A stretch of DNA of 64,000 nt. Source: Paramacrobiotus metropolitanus. Lineage: Eukaryota; Tardigrada; Eutardigrada; Parachela; Macrobiotidae. Shown here piece after piece: positions 27,158-39,089 of this stretch. Made by a program: the position numbers and the translations under genes. The notes beneath the pieces were generated by a model. It did not search any database. It saw nothing but the letters and a program-made list of their open reading frames with translations, and was not told the origin of the DNA. The DNA is taken from contig NW_026570260.1 in NCBI RefSeq assembly GCF_019649055.1, positions 248,001 through 312,000 on the forward strand, read 5' to 3'. Numbering within the stretch: the first letter of the stretch is position 1; every line of letters begins with the position of its first letter.

Positions 27158-28599
27158 AAAGCAACTATGTCAGTATGTGTGCCCCGTTGTCGATCGGTGA
27201 ACCGTTTTAGTTGAATTGTGATTTGCGGTGCGTGTATCGTTGTGTTGTTCGTTATTGACGTATAGTAATTTTTCCTATCGCACGCTTGTATATTCCTGAG
27301 CGGCGACGTTCTCTGCCGGGATGCGGACCTCTTGTGAGTAGCAAATGTCTGTCTGGTGTCAGGCGCATACGCTTGGTTTTTTTCCCATGATTTTAATTAC
27401 ATTTTTTGCCAGTCTGCCGAGCCGCCGGCATAAGTCTGGTGGCTGCCGGAAGACGAACAGATTCTTATGTAGATTTTGTACTTTTTTTTGTTTGCCTCTG
27501 CACTGACTGCACCGCGTTACTTGTTGGTTTTTTTGTTTTGAACAGCTAATATATAATTAAAACAGGCTAAAAGTTTGATAGTGCTTCTGGTTAACTTTGA
27601 TTGCCTCCATGTATCGTTGTAAATGATTCTTGAAGTTGGTGAGATGATGATGGTACCGTGACCGGCAAAGGGCGGCAGAAATCTTTTAAAATCGCTTCAC
27701 ACTCAAGCAAAGTTACTCGCAGAAGCGTTGCGTTTCCTTCGGTAGTAGAGCCACGCCGGTGTCCTTCAAGACTGCACGCAAGGACGCACGTTACCCAAAA
27801 TTTTCATAGGAGAGAGAGTCTGGGGATCTGATCTGATCGCACGTGTTTACTCAGCGGAAACAAAACAAACACACCGCGAAAAGTAGCTGGCCGGAACGTT
27901 GTTGCTGCCCATGCGGACGCGGTGCGCCGGATGCTGTCATCTATGAACGCAACGACTCCGTGCTATGTAGAAATGTGGAAACACCAAACTTTTTTTTCAA
28001 GTTTGTTTAGGACGTATACATGCGCCAGGTTTAACAAGTAAGCTGCGCTGCTGCAGCCGATGCCGGTAGAAGATCCATTCTTTGCTAAATTCTAAGCGCT
28101 AAATGGAGGGTGTTGTCGACAAATATTGGCAAACTGCCGAGGTTCTTTAAACGTAATAACTGGGGATTAAAAAAACGAAACGCCATAAATAATTATTTTA
28201 CCCAGAACACATACAACCACGATGTTTAAAACTTACCACAGACCGCTACGTAATGAAATGACAAGTACTCGTACTGGCCAAGGAAAGATGAGCCGCCCTG
28301 TGTACACCTGCACCGACAGCGTTAACGTTACGCCGTCATTCACGAATCCCTGCTGGATGGGATTACAGCTGGGAGAAGCTGTCAGCCGGTTATTTGTTTT
28401 ATACTTCCTGCACTCTCTGGGCTGCTCAGGTACTTAACTTAGCGATGAGGTAGTGATATTATCTAGCGAAGGCTAAACGCTTCGGTAGCATATACGAGGT
28501 GTATGCGCGTGCAAAACGAAGCAATGTATCACTGAACTTGCGCATATATACCCACTGCTTTTGTTTACGGTTTTATGATTATCGTATCTTCATTACGAG
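27158..28599. other. Polycomb 3' UTR and intergenic region
   Basis: T-rich 3' UTR-like sequence up to about 27600, then spacer without supported exons. A 71-codon plus-strand frame at 28222-28437 has no recognisable feature. Confidence 0.4.
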
Positions 28600-31500
28600 A
28601 TGTACACAGCAATCCTTTATGTTGTATTGTTGACGCTGGTGGGGCGGCTACACCTCTCCTTGGCGACCGGAAGCGACGACGCCGTCGCACCACGAACAGT
28701 CGACTCGCTTCGAAGGGAGAACACAACTGGCCCGTTGATCGTCCGCGTGCGTAAGTGATGTCTTGAATCGTTCGCAATGATTAGCAATGATTTATTTTAT
28801 ATTCGGAACAAGTAGAGAAAGAGTTGATTGCAGTTGTGGTGGCTGATGCGCGGCACTACATCTACGCCGACTACGCTCGCTTGGCGCTGACCTTCCTGCA
28901 GCAGCGGCAGCTGCTGTATTCGGCGGACAGCACAGCTGCCACGGGGGGCAATCATACCTTAACGGGCTACACCGCTCTCCATGCAGGCGAGGATCCACCA
29001 GGTCGACACGACCGCAACGATGAGCAGGCGTTCGTCCTCGAGACGAGCGTGGTGCTGGCACCCAGGAACGACAGCGACGCCACCTTTTACCGGGGTACAC
29101 AATAATGTACATATTTGCATGTGCGATTTTGTATTTACGAAACACATTCAGTGTGTCGAAAACTTAAAGTGACCTTTCTCGTAAGCCCGTAATTATGGTG
29201 ATTCCAGTATGCCGGGCCTACCGCGATGGCTTCGGCGGCTCAAATCCGGCGGACTTTATCTTGGATCTGACCGTGGCGCCGCTGTAAATGACTGCTCGAC
29301 TATGATCGACAATAATTGCCAATGCATTAAATTAAGCTGTCGTTTGTTAAATAGCGTGCGTAATATGTAGGTCATCGGCAGTGATCAAGTCATTCGCCGT
29401 TAACCAGGACGTGCCCAGTGTTAGCCTGATGTGTTGCGGTCCCACCGAGCGCATTCAGGACGTCTTCTCGTCGCTGCCCGCCCGGGAGCGGGCTCGTCAC
29501 CTGGTGTTGACACCGCCGTCTAAAGTATGGTTCCGGGTGATCCGCGACTACGTTGTCAGCGAGAACATGTCAACTGCCGCCGTCATCATGGACGACACTT
29601 TCGGTAGTATCCGTTGTAATGTCAACGGCGACCACTTTGATTTCTTAGATAGGCAAAATAAAGTGCACTAAAATATACCAAAGAATCAAGCTGATCATGA
29701 CAAATGGTATCGATGTACGCAGAACTGGAGCGGGCGCAGCGGATGCTACTGTCGGACCTGGGTTGCAAACACATCATCCTCAGACTCAACTTCGATGACG
29801 AACTGGCGCTGCGCAACTTCACCACCAAGATGATCGTACAGGGCATCCGCAACTTTTTCATCATCGCCAAACCTGACAATGCAGGGAAATTTCTCGAAGA
29901 AGTGAGTGCGATGCTAGCCGAGAATACATGTGCGCGTCCAAATCTTGTTTGAATTTTAAGCGTGATAAAAATCGTATAGCGCTAACTATTAAGGTCGTCA
30001 ACAAAAGACTGCCGATTCTAGCTGATTAAAAGTCTGCATACAGGAATGTAAACTATTTACACCAATTTGCCCATTTTATATAACACTCAGTTTATTCACA
30101 ACCAGCTTAATAATTTGCTTGCAGGCATACAACCTCGACCTGGTGGACAGCGGTCGACGTCCGCACTGGTTTGTTATCAGCAAGGCAGGAGTTGCTTAAG
30201 CAATTAGCAAAATACCGTAAATAGGAATATTAGTCAGCCGTTTGTAATAATGATATGATTTCGCAGGAGTACGGTCATGTGCAGTGTCCACAGTGCAGCA
30301 GCGGACAAATCGTCAAGCTGAAACCGATGATCCAGGATGGCGATCTGCGCTTCCAGTTCACCACTTTCGTCAGCGACCACTCCGACATGCGCGACATTGC
30401 TCGTTACGAGAACTATAACGAGGTGAAGGTTTCGGCTAGTTGAATGCATCTTCCGCGTTAAATGTCTGATTAAAGTCGGCTACGTCATACTTAAAATTCA
30501 TTGGCTAACTGGTAGATCGATATGCTGTACGTGCTGGACGGCAGTCGTGCCGGCCTTTCCGCTTACGTGGCCGCTGTCAGATCACTCAACAACAGTCACG
30601 ACACTCAACCGGCTCAAGCCGGCACTGTCGACAAGCAGGAGATAACCGTAACGTGCGACGATAAACCGCTAGTCGGCGGTAGCCCGACAAAGGTCAAGGT
30701 AAACTTGCGACAAGGTAAACCGACGGTAGATTTGCTGGGTTTCATCAGCGGGCAGCAGTTGCGGGGAGTGCTGGGCCAGCTCATCCCCGGCAGCAAACAC
30801 AACACCAGCCTTATAGATGCCAAACTGGCCGTCGAGGAGCAGACCATCCTCTACGAAATTACCAACATCACCAAACAGGTCAGTGGCGCATCTGCATGGT
30901 ACGCTGTATTATGATATGTCCTGGCTGTCATCAATTAACATGCGCAGGCGGTGCAGCTCCCGACTTAAGTTTTTCAACCGCTTTTCCTTGTGAACGGCTG
31001 TATAAGACACGACCGCAGGTAGTGCATGCGCAAAGTCTTACACCGTTAATGTTGTAGTACGGTACATGGAGTCATAGCGAGGGCTTGCGCGACACCCGTG
31101 GCCGCTTTCCGCGGGCCATCACTTCTAAACGCCTTAGGGTCACCATTCTCGTAGTAAGTGCGGTTGAGTAGTTGTAATCATATGCCGTGCATTATATGTA
31201 CTCGTACGATTCTCCTGATTGCAACAGAAGTGATGCATGCATACGCTTGTACACAGATTCATTTATGTAGGCAACTGAGCACCAGTTAAACAACGGTCGA
31301 TATTGCTTGTGCATTTACTGTTGCACTGTTACAGGAAGAGCCTTTCATTTTCCGGACGTTGCTACCGGATAACGACACGGCATCGAGCAACCGACCGGTG
31401 TTGGCTGCGCTACGCAAGCCCAAGTACAACTACACAGGCTATCTCATTGATCTCATCCAGCGCATCTCTCAGGAGCTCAAGTTTGAATATGACCTTTACG

Positions 31501-33696
31501 AGGTGCCAGATCAGCAATTCGGTGCGGTGGACGAAAACGGCGAATGGAACGGGCTCATCCGCGAGCTAGTCGACAAGGTACGTACATTTCCGGGCCCTAA
31601 ACTGCAGCGTGTCACTGTCGACAGTAAATCTATTGGGGGATATTCCTGGCAGAAAGCCGACATCGCCCTGGCGCCGCTGTCGGTAATGGCGGAGCGCGAG
31701 AACGTGGTGGACTTCACCGTGCCCTATTTTGATCTGGTGGGCATCAGTATCCTCATGAAGAAAAGCGGCCAGGAGCAGTCGCTCTTTAAGTTTGTCACGG
31801 TTCTGGAGGCGCCGGTCTGGGGTTCCATTCTCGGCGCCTACCTCCTGACCAGCCTTCTCATGTTCATCTTCGACCGCTACAGCCCCTACTCGTACCGCAA
31901 CACCCTCCTCAAGACACAGCAGCAGCAATCGGAGGCCGCCGGTAAGCCGGCAGCGGACGCCGACAAACCCGAGGGGGCTGACTTTAATAAGGCCGATCTC
32001 ATGCAAGCGCCACCCGCCGGATCCCTCCCAGCCGAGCGCGACGACATCCACGATGAATACGGTGCGCTGTGATGTGGCAGAATCAGTCAGATTTTTGGTT
32101 GTGCTTTTATCTTCATAGTCAAGGCTTCTCATTAACAGGCACCCGGGTCTTCACCCTCAAGGAAAGCTTGTGGTTCTGCATGACGTCGCTGACACCTCAG
32201 GGCGGTGGCGAAGCCCCACGGTATGTAATGAGATGAGAAGCCAACGCCCCTTGCCAACGAAGTCTTGACCCGTTGCGCGGTCTGTAATCACTGCTTTGTG
32301 ACGGATGCAGGAACTTATCGGGTCGGTTGGTGGCGGCGACATGGTGGATGTTTGGCTTTATTATCATCGCCAGCTATACGGCCAATTTGGCCGCCTTCTT
32401 GACCGTCTCCCGCCTGGAGACACAGATCGACAGTCTGGACGCCTTGGCCCGACAGTACGGTATCCGATACGCGGCACTGGAGAATTCCGCCACCGAGACC
32501 TACTTTAAAAGAATGTGGAAGATAGAGGAAAAGTTTTACGAGTGCGTAGAGATCATTGTTTCGGCTCATCGGTCAAGTTTGTCATTATAACAATGCTGAC
32601 TTCCGATTGCGTGTATAATGGCGTGAAGTTCGTCGCACATACAGCTGTGCTAGATACCTTAACCAAAGCGCATTCATTATGACCTTTACTAGTGTATCCA
32701 AAACGTTAGCAACTGTTTCACGTTGTATGTAAGCGTAACTATACTGCCAATGTAGGATTTGGCGCGACATGAGCCTGAACGAGAGTATGAGCGACAAGGA
32801 GCGTGCGGAGCTAGCGGTTTGGGACTATCCAGTGTCGGACAAGTACACGAAGCTGTGGTTGACCATGAAGGATTTTGACAAGCCCAAGACTTACGAGGAG
32901 GGCGTTGACTGGGTTAAGGCTACCAAAGTTCTGCCGTCCGGCGAGAAAGACGGCTTCGCACTCATCGGTTAGTGTCTTACTTCCATGGAATTGTTTGCCC
33001 TTCTCTTGGGACTGCGCATGCATAGATGGCTAACCTTCACGCGCATTGACAGGTGACACGGCCATCCTGCAGTACAAGGCCAACCTCGACTGTAATCTAA
33101 CAATCGTCGGCGAAGAGTTCTCGCGCAAACCCTACGCTCTGGCCGTTCAAGAGGGATCTCCGCTGCGAGACCAGTTGTCGGGCGTGTAAGAACATTTACA
33201 ATGTGTCTTGGTAGTCAGACTCGCTACGATTAATTTTTTATCATTCAGAATCCTGAAGTTGTTGAATCAGCGCGAACTAGAGCTAATGAAAGAGGAATGG
33301 TGGCAGACGCGCAACCAGAAGAGCTGCCAGAACAATGAGGACGAGAACGCCGGCATCTCCATCGAGAACATCGGCGGCGTCTTCATCCTGGTGCTGGTAG
33401 GCACGGTGCTGGCCTGCGTCATGCTAGCCTTCGAGTACTACTGGTACAAGCGTCGCGCTCAGAAACAGCAAGCCGACATCAGTCTACCGGGCGGAACGGC
33501 AGCGGCCCAGGGCACTGCCAAGCCTGCAAACATTAACCTGCAGCGCTACAACCCCAACCTCAACACCAACCCCGATCTTAACTTCCACAACGTCTTCTCA
33601 CAGGCCAACCTTATTCCGGTCAGCAATAGTCCTGAACTCGACGCCACACCCAAACATCTCGATCCGCAACGCAACGCGCACTCTCACGCCGAATAG
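28600..33696 (+). CDS. Ir25a: Ionotropic receptor co-receptor IR25a
   Basis: A variant ionotropic glutamate receptor and obligate co-receptor for chemosensory, humidity and temperature IRs in protostomes. Exon 1 (ATG 28600) gives a hydrophobic signal peptide ([19 protein letters not shown]). A full amino-terminal domain follows, as in IR25a/IR8a. Ligand-binding half S1 spans about 31335-31800 and keeps the binding Arg in [15 protein letters not shown]1 is [20 protein letters not shown]; the pore segment holds the IR25a hallmark [12 protein letters not shown]3 is [19 protein letters not shown]2 contains [13 protein letters not shown] and [20 protein letters not shown]4 is [20 protein letters not shown]. 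Splice joints checked by phase include 29604/29737, 30184/30267 (a GC donor), 31577/31653 and the R codon across the 32220 intron. The M1-pore loop carries an extra Gln/Ala/Pro-rich stretch. The stop is at 33694-33696; the gene is convergent with the helicase gene. Confidence 0.93.
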
Positions 33697-33964
33697 CAAC
33701 GGATGATCATGTACTCGTTTGCTGTTCGGTTTTCGTTCTGTTCGATCCGATAATGCTGATATTTGCTTAGTTCTCTGTAATCAGATAAAATGCTTACAAA
33801 TTGTTCATTAATGAGACAGACTTGCTAGAAAAGAGACAGATCTATCACAAAGGATCATCGCACAAGTTCCAACCATAAAAAATCCGAGAAGCAATAACAA
33901 AAGAGCAAACTGTATGAAGATCAAATATGCGACAATAATGCGCTGGGCTACTATATCTATAGGC
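33697..33964. other. Short spacer between convergent genes
   Basis: Only 268 bp separates the Ir25a stop (+) from the helicase stop (-). Both 3' UTRs must lie here or overlap. No clear AATAAA is seen on either strand. Confidence 0.5.
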
Positions 33965-36900
33965 TCAAGCCATGAGCTTATTGGGAATGACCAGAAATCC
34001 CTCCACCTCCATATCCGCTTCCACCAAACGTCGTGCTTCGGTAATGACTAACTGTGCAGCCTCCACGCTTGGCAAAGCCAGCATCCCGTTAAGCACCACG
34101 TTACTCTTCATTCCGTCAGCCATGTCCATCCTAAAAGTAATAAATCATTATTTCTGCACTACGGAATTGTAAGTTCAAGAAAAACAACTTACAGCTCGAA
34201 GGGAGTCGCTTTGCGCAGCACATCGGCGACTTCCGGCGGCTCAGCCGTGGCCAGTTTGGTCAGGCTGGCGAAACCGGCATCATGGAGGCACCGAGCCTGC
34301 AGAGCACTGAGCTGGACCACCCGCACTAACTGCACCAACTCCCGCTTCACCCCGAACTCCAATCGGCTCTGAAACTGTTCGAAGAGCAACGCCATACTGT
34401 CCCAGTGCAACTCCTCACAGAACACCGTGATCATCCCTACACTTCCATAATAAACGCTTAAATTGCGGAAAAAAAGCGGAATTGCACCTCTAACCTGAAT
34501 AGGAAGCAGCTCCATGCTGCAGCGACTGCAAGACGCCTTTGTTGACATCGTACTTGCGCGCCACTTTTCCCAGACCGGTCTCCAGAACTAGCTCGTTCAA
34601 CATCAAGGCACTACAACATACGCACTTACGCTGTGACCGTTCAAAATACACAAACATATTTTCCTTCTGCGCTTGTAGATGTACATACCACCAGAAGCGT
34701 TTAATCCGGCTGAGACGTAGCGGTTCCTTCAAATCGTTCCTGACCCCTTTGAGCAGTGCTGCTTCATCGACGCCCACCAAATTACCCACTTTCTGCCATT
34801 CTGGCGACATTTTATCCCAGATGTTCATGAACTGGTAGAAATTGATGTCGCCGATGCTGCGCACCACGTTTAACGGCGTCACCAGATACAGAATATGCAG
34901 CTCATTCTGCAGGTTGACGTTGGGCCGGGCGGCGGACAACTCTTCAAACACTGTCTTCCCGTCTTCCGGCGATAACCCTGAACAGATCACCGCGTTGCCC
35001 AGCTGGGTGGCTCGCACACCGCTGCCCCCGTCTTCGTCGGTCTGGATGAAATGTGACTGCTCTAACGCGGCAATCACACCAGCGGCGTATCGCTTGCACT
35101 CTTCTTCCTAAAATATTACTCAACTCACAAAATGAAAGAATAAGATAGTCAAAACCACAGAAGCACCGGCTACAGACTGCAATAAATTTTTTACAATCAA
35201 TGGCAAATGAAAGAATCGTAGCAGTTTCTCAATACACGCTAATTTTGTAAGTTTTGCTATTAATATTCAAGTCCAGTCAGCAACGTACGCTGTTCAGTTC
35301 ACAGGCAAAAAGTGCCCCCTGAAGATATGTGAAGATGTGATCGACGCATAGCGCCGCCTTATTAACAATAATTTCCAGGACAGCGCGCTGGACGGATGCG
35401 CTGGGAGCGTCGCACGATCCAATTGACAAGCAGCTTTTCAAAGGGCGCGCTGCGGCCGAAAAGATGGTGTTGACTGCTCGCACTTCTTCCGGGGTGTTTT
35501 TACATATCAAAATGCTTTCGCCTGCAAACACGCACAAAGTCGAAAAAGTCGCAGAAATTAACATTTACATAGTTAATAAAGTGTGACCTCAAGCCTGTTC
35601 GTTAGTAAATATGAATACAGTATTTCTCTGCTGAAGGAATCGATATGATACTGCAGAGTGCAGAGTGATAAGAATAATACTTCTACAAAATAATAATAAT
35701 AATTTGTAATAATAATAATCTGCACTTTACGCTGTAGTGTACGTACTTCGTTCATTCTTTATTGTATGTGTGTAGCTAAGCGGTTTTCTAAGAGTATTCA
35801 GGACATCGAATCGCACCTTGTGTGTCCACTCCCTTCCGACCCGCTCTGCCAGCCATCTGCCGATACGTCAAGGGATCCATCCCCTTCATAGTGCCCTCGT
35901 ATACCATTGGCGAGCGAATAATAACCCTTCTAGCTGGCAAATTTACTCCTGCCGACAGAGTGGTAGTAGCCACTAGCACCTTAATCAGTCCCTTGCGAAA
36001 CCCGCCCTCCACCACTTCTCGCTCATCGGCCGTCAAGCCGGCATGATGAAAAGCCACCGCTTGCGGGATGGTCTTCCGTAGGATGGCGTCCAGTCCGGCC
36101 GGTGTCCGTTTCAGCTGATCAAGGAGTTCGTTCAAATGTTCAGTGCGTACCGTGTTGGGCGGAAGGGTTTTGACAAATTGTGCACTAATGTTGAGAGAAG
36201 CTGTCTCGCACCAGTTCTTCGTGGGACAGAACACAAGCACCGAGTGTCCTCCCTGCACTGTCTCCAGACACAAACCGCACATCTGTTCGGGGTCGAGGAT
36301 GTCAGAGATTGCAGAGAGGTCGCGCAGTTTCGTCCACTCACGATTGTATAAGAACGAGCCGAGTTTGATCGTTTCCGTCAATGAAACGGGACGGAAATCT
36401 GCGAAATATCACCAACAAATTTTTGTTAAAAAAGAAATTTTACCGGCCTTGCCGGGTTAGAACTGGTTAGCCTCCAGAAAAACAACAGCTAGCGACTAGC
36501 GCTGTCAGTCTGTCGTTGACAAACACCGTCAGATCTGAAATTGCCAAAGATTTCTGTGCTAAATGCCCAAAAAACTATCTGGAGTTTTTTAATAAAAAGA
36601 GAAAACTTCAAGTGGGGAAAACGAAAATTAATTTAGAAATTCGTACTGAACTTGAGGTCCCAGAACAAATGATTTTAGCCACAGCAACAGCGCACTGTTA
36701 CGTCTTACGGCATGACGGCTTTGTATGAACGATTTTCCTGGAAGCGACAAAATACATACCCGTGATATACAAATCCGCATCCAACCATTTCTTCACGAGC
36801 GGTAAATTCGGCAATGTCGCACTCATGCCAACAATCTGAATCCATCCCGTCTCGGGCTGCGATTCGTCCTCGCAACTCCGCGTCCGGTTTACGTACATGA

Positions 36901-38325
36901 CTTTGGTAAGCAGCAGCTCCAAAAGATATCCCCGGGAATGATCACCCACCAGGTGCAATTCATCCACCACGACTACGCCCAGCTCCTGCAACTTGCCCTC
37001 CTTCATCAGACGATTAACCAGTGAGTTGGCGCGCTCAATGGTGCAGACAGCCACGTCCAGCAAGGCCAGTCCGCCGCGCGGATTGCTGTTGCCGATATAG
37101 CCGCCCACACGCAGACCACTGCCTTTGAGGAGGCGCTGCAGGCCAGTGAGCTTTTCCTGGGCCAGGGCCACGAAGGGCAGCACCAGAAGGCCCTTCCGTT
37201 TGGTCTCCACCACGCGCTTCAGCAGCAGGATTTCCGCCACCAGGGTCTTGCCGGCGCTGGTGGGCGCCGAGAAGACCAAATTACCTCCATTAAGGGCGCG
37301 GCCGGCGCCGATGGACAGGCAGGACGCCTGCCAGGGGAACATGCTGGTGATACCGGCTCGACCGTAGGCGCATACGATCTGATAAGAGAGTAATCCATAC
37401 CATTGCCGTGTAGTCAGAAATCAGTCAAAAACTATCCATTATAACTTTTAAATTATAATAAATCACATTCAACTGACTTAAATTCATCCATAAATTAAAC
37501 AATTTCAAAAAAATTCCACAAGCTAAATCATGATCGTTAATGCAGAAACGAGAGGAAGTAAGCCAAAGCAATTAGGTAATTAATATTATCCACCGCAACT
37601 GCACTGCATTAATTCACAACAGACCACCCCCATACACACTGCCATAAATACAGTAGAAGTATTAAATACCGTTCATTGACGTATAGCACTGACTACTAAA
37701 GTAACTAAATTCATAATTTACTATGCTTGCTGCCTTGCACCATTCTTGCTAAAGCACCATTCTGGCTGAATCTGGCATTCGTACGTACCTGTTGGGGCAG
37801 TCCCCACGTCGACAGATCCGTAGAACATCCTTCTAGGATGGGCCCTTCGGGTGAACTATCAGCATTCTCCCCTAAAAAGTACAAAAAGGTTTAGGCTCTA
37901 CAATGTTTTTACTGACGCCCAACATTCTTACCTCCATATGAAAGCTCCTGCGCCAAGGAAGCAGTATGAGTAGACTCAAACAGTACGTCCTGGCTGCGGA
38001 CGGCTACTGGGTTGCGGTTGGCAGAATAACCAGTGGAATTAAAGGGTTGCGGGTAAGAAGCGCGGCTCTGATCCGAGGAGGCAGACGGATGCAGCCGGTT
38101 GCCAATATGACCAGTCTGCAGCGGGCCCCTGGGAGCACTGGCCAGGGGCAGACAAGGGACCGAGGCGGTGCTGGCAATTCCGCGTCCTACGGGCTGCGGC
38201 CGCGGAGGATTTGGGCGAGGTGGCCGAAAGGCGTTTCCCGGCACCATGTGAGGGTGGTAGCGCACGGGAGGCCGGATAAAATCAGCACTCCGCGCTTTAT
38301 CCTTGCTGGTGATGATCTTTCCCAT
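33965..38325 (-). CDS. POLQ: DNA polymerase theta-type helicase, without polymerase domain
   Basis: Superfamily 2 helicase of the Pol-theta/HELQ group, acting in microhomology-mediated break repair. A basic, Pro-rich N-terminal exon (ATG 38325) is followed by the POLQ lead-in LSTWGLPQQ and FPWQASCLSIG. Helicase motifs in order: APTSAGKT (Walker A), CTIERANSLVNRL, DELHLVGDHSRGYLLELLLT, QIVGMSATLPN, FRPVSL, AFHHAGLT, TTLSAGVNLPARRVIIRSP and QMAGRAGRKGVD. The post-helicase part (LHILYLVTPLN, VGNLVGVDEAALLKG, LQSLQHGAASYSG, FGVKRELVQLVRV) tracks POLQ better than HELQ. The last exon ends FLVIPNKLMA then stop at 33965-33967, where vertebrate POLQ continues into a long linker and a family-A polymerase. 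None of that is present. It is divergent from INTS1. Confidence 0.88.
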
Positions 38326-39089
38326 TTTGGATTTATGTTCACTTACGGTTACCAGTTAGAAGACTGGATCGTTTGCATGAACGAGCACGCTAGCTGGCCC
38401 CAATCCACCGCTTGGTATCGCATAACGATCATCAAGCGTTAGCTAGTAGAACTGGCAAAAAATTAATTACAAACCAAAAAAAATGCAGTTTTGATTTTAA
38501 AAGAAACTCGGAAATTTCGAAAATGAAAAGTCTTTAAGTAAATACATAAACGGCCAGAACTCAGAAATAAAAGGCATCAGGTGTTTCAGGTTTTTGCGAG
38601 TTTTGGCTGGCGCGGTGTCGAAATGGACAAAAGTTGCGCAACAGCACTAGGCATAGCAGGGGGTTGATACATTTAGTATTTCTGCAAAACATAGTTGAGC
38701 CCGGTACGCTACTACACTGTTTTATTCGTGTGTATGATGATGTATCGTTCAGAGTTTGACTTATGTCACTTATCACTTATGATTTCTGAGTGTTGGTATT
38801 TTAAGTCTGTGAAAAGTGCGCTCTTCTAGTACGTAATTTTTCCAACATTTTTGGCAGGAAGCCGCAGGATTGTGCCCTGAAACTTGCTCATCATCGTGTT
38901 GTTCTCATATCATATTCGACTGAAACTGAGAAACTGAACGGGCTTGAGTCAAGTTTGCTAATCCTGAGACCGCGAGCGAAAATGGTGGCTCGATAACCCG
39001 AAATTCGTCTGTAGCAACACTTTTGCAATTTCGCTGGCTTTCATGCCTTTCAATTGTCAGTTAGGAGTCTTGTAGCTCTAACTGTTGAA
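38326..39089. promoter_or_regulatory. Shared 5' region of the POLQ-type helicase and INTS1 genes
   Basis: The 764 bp between two divergent start codons must contain both promoters. No TATA box is obvious and no coding exon is seen. A single bidirectional promoter is possible but not shown. Confidence 0.4.

Noticed and set aside
36516-36728. 71-codon plus-strand frame inside the helicase gene
   Set aside because: It lies in the intron between DADLYIT and FRPVSL of the minus-strand gene. It is Lys-rich with no recognised family.
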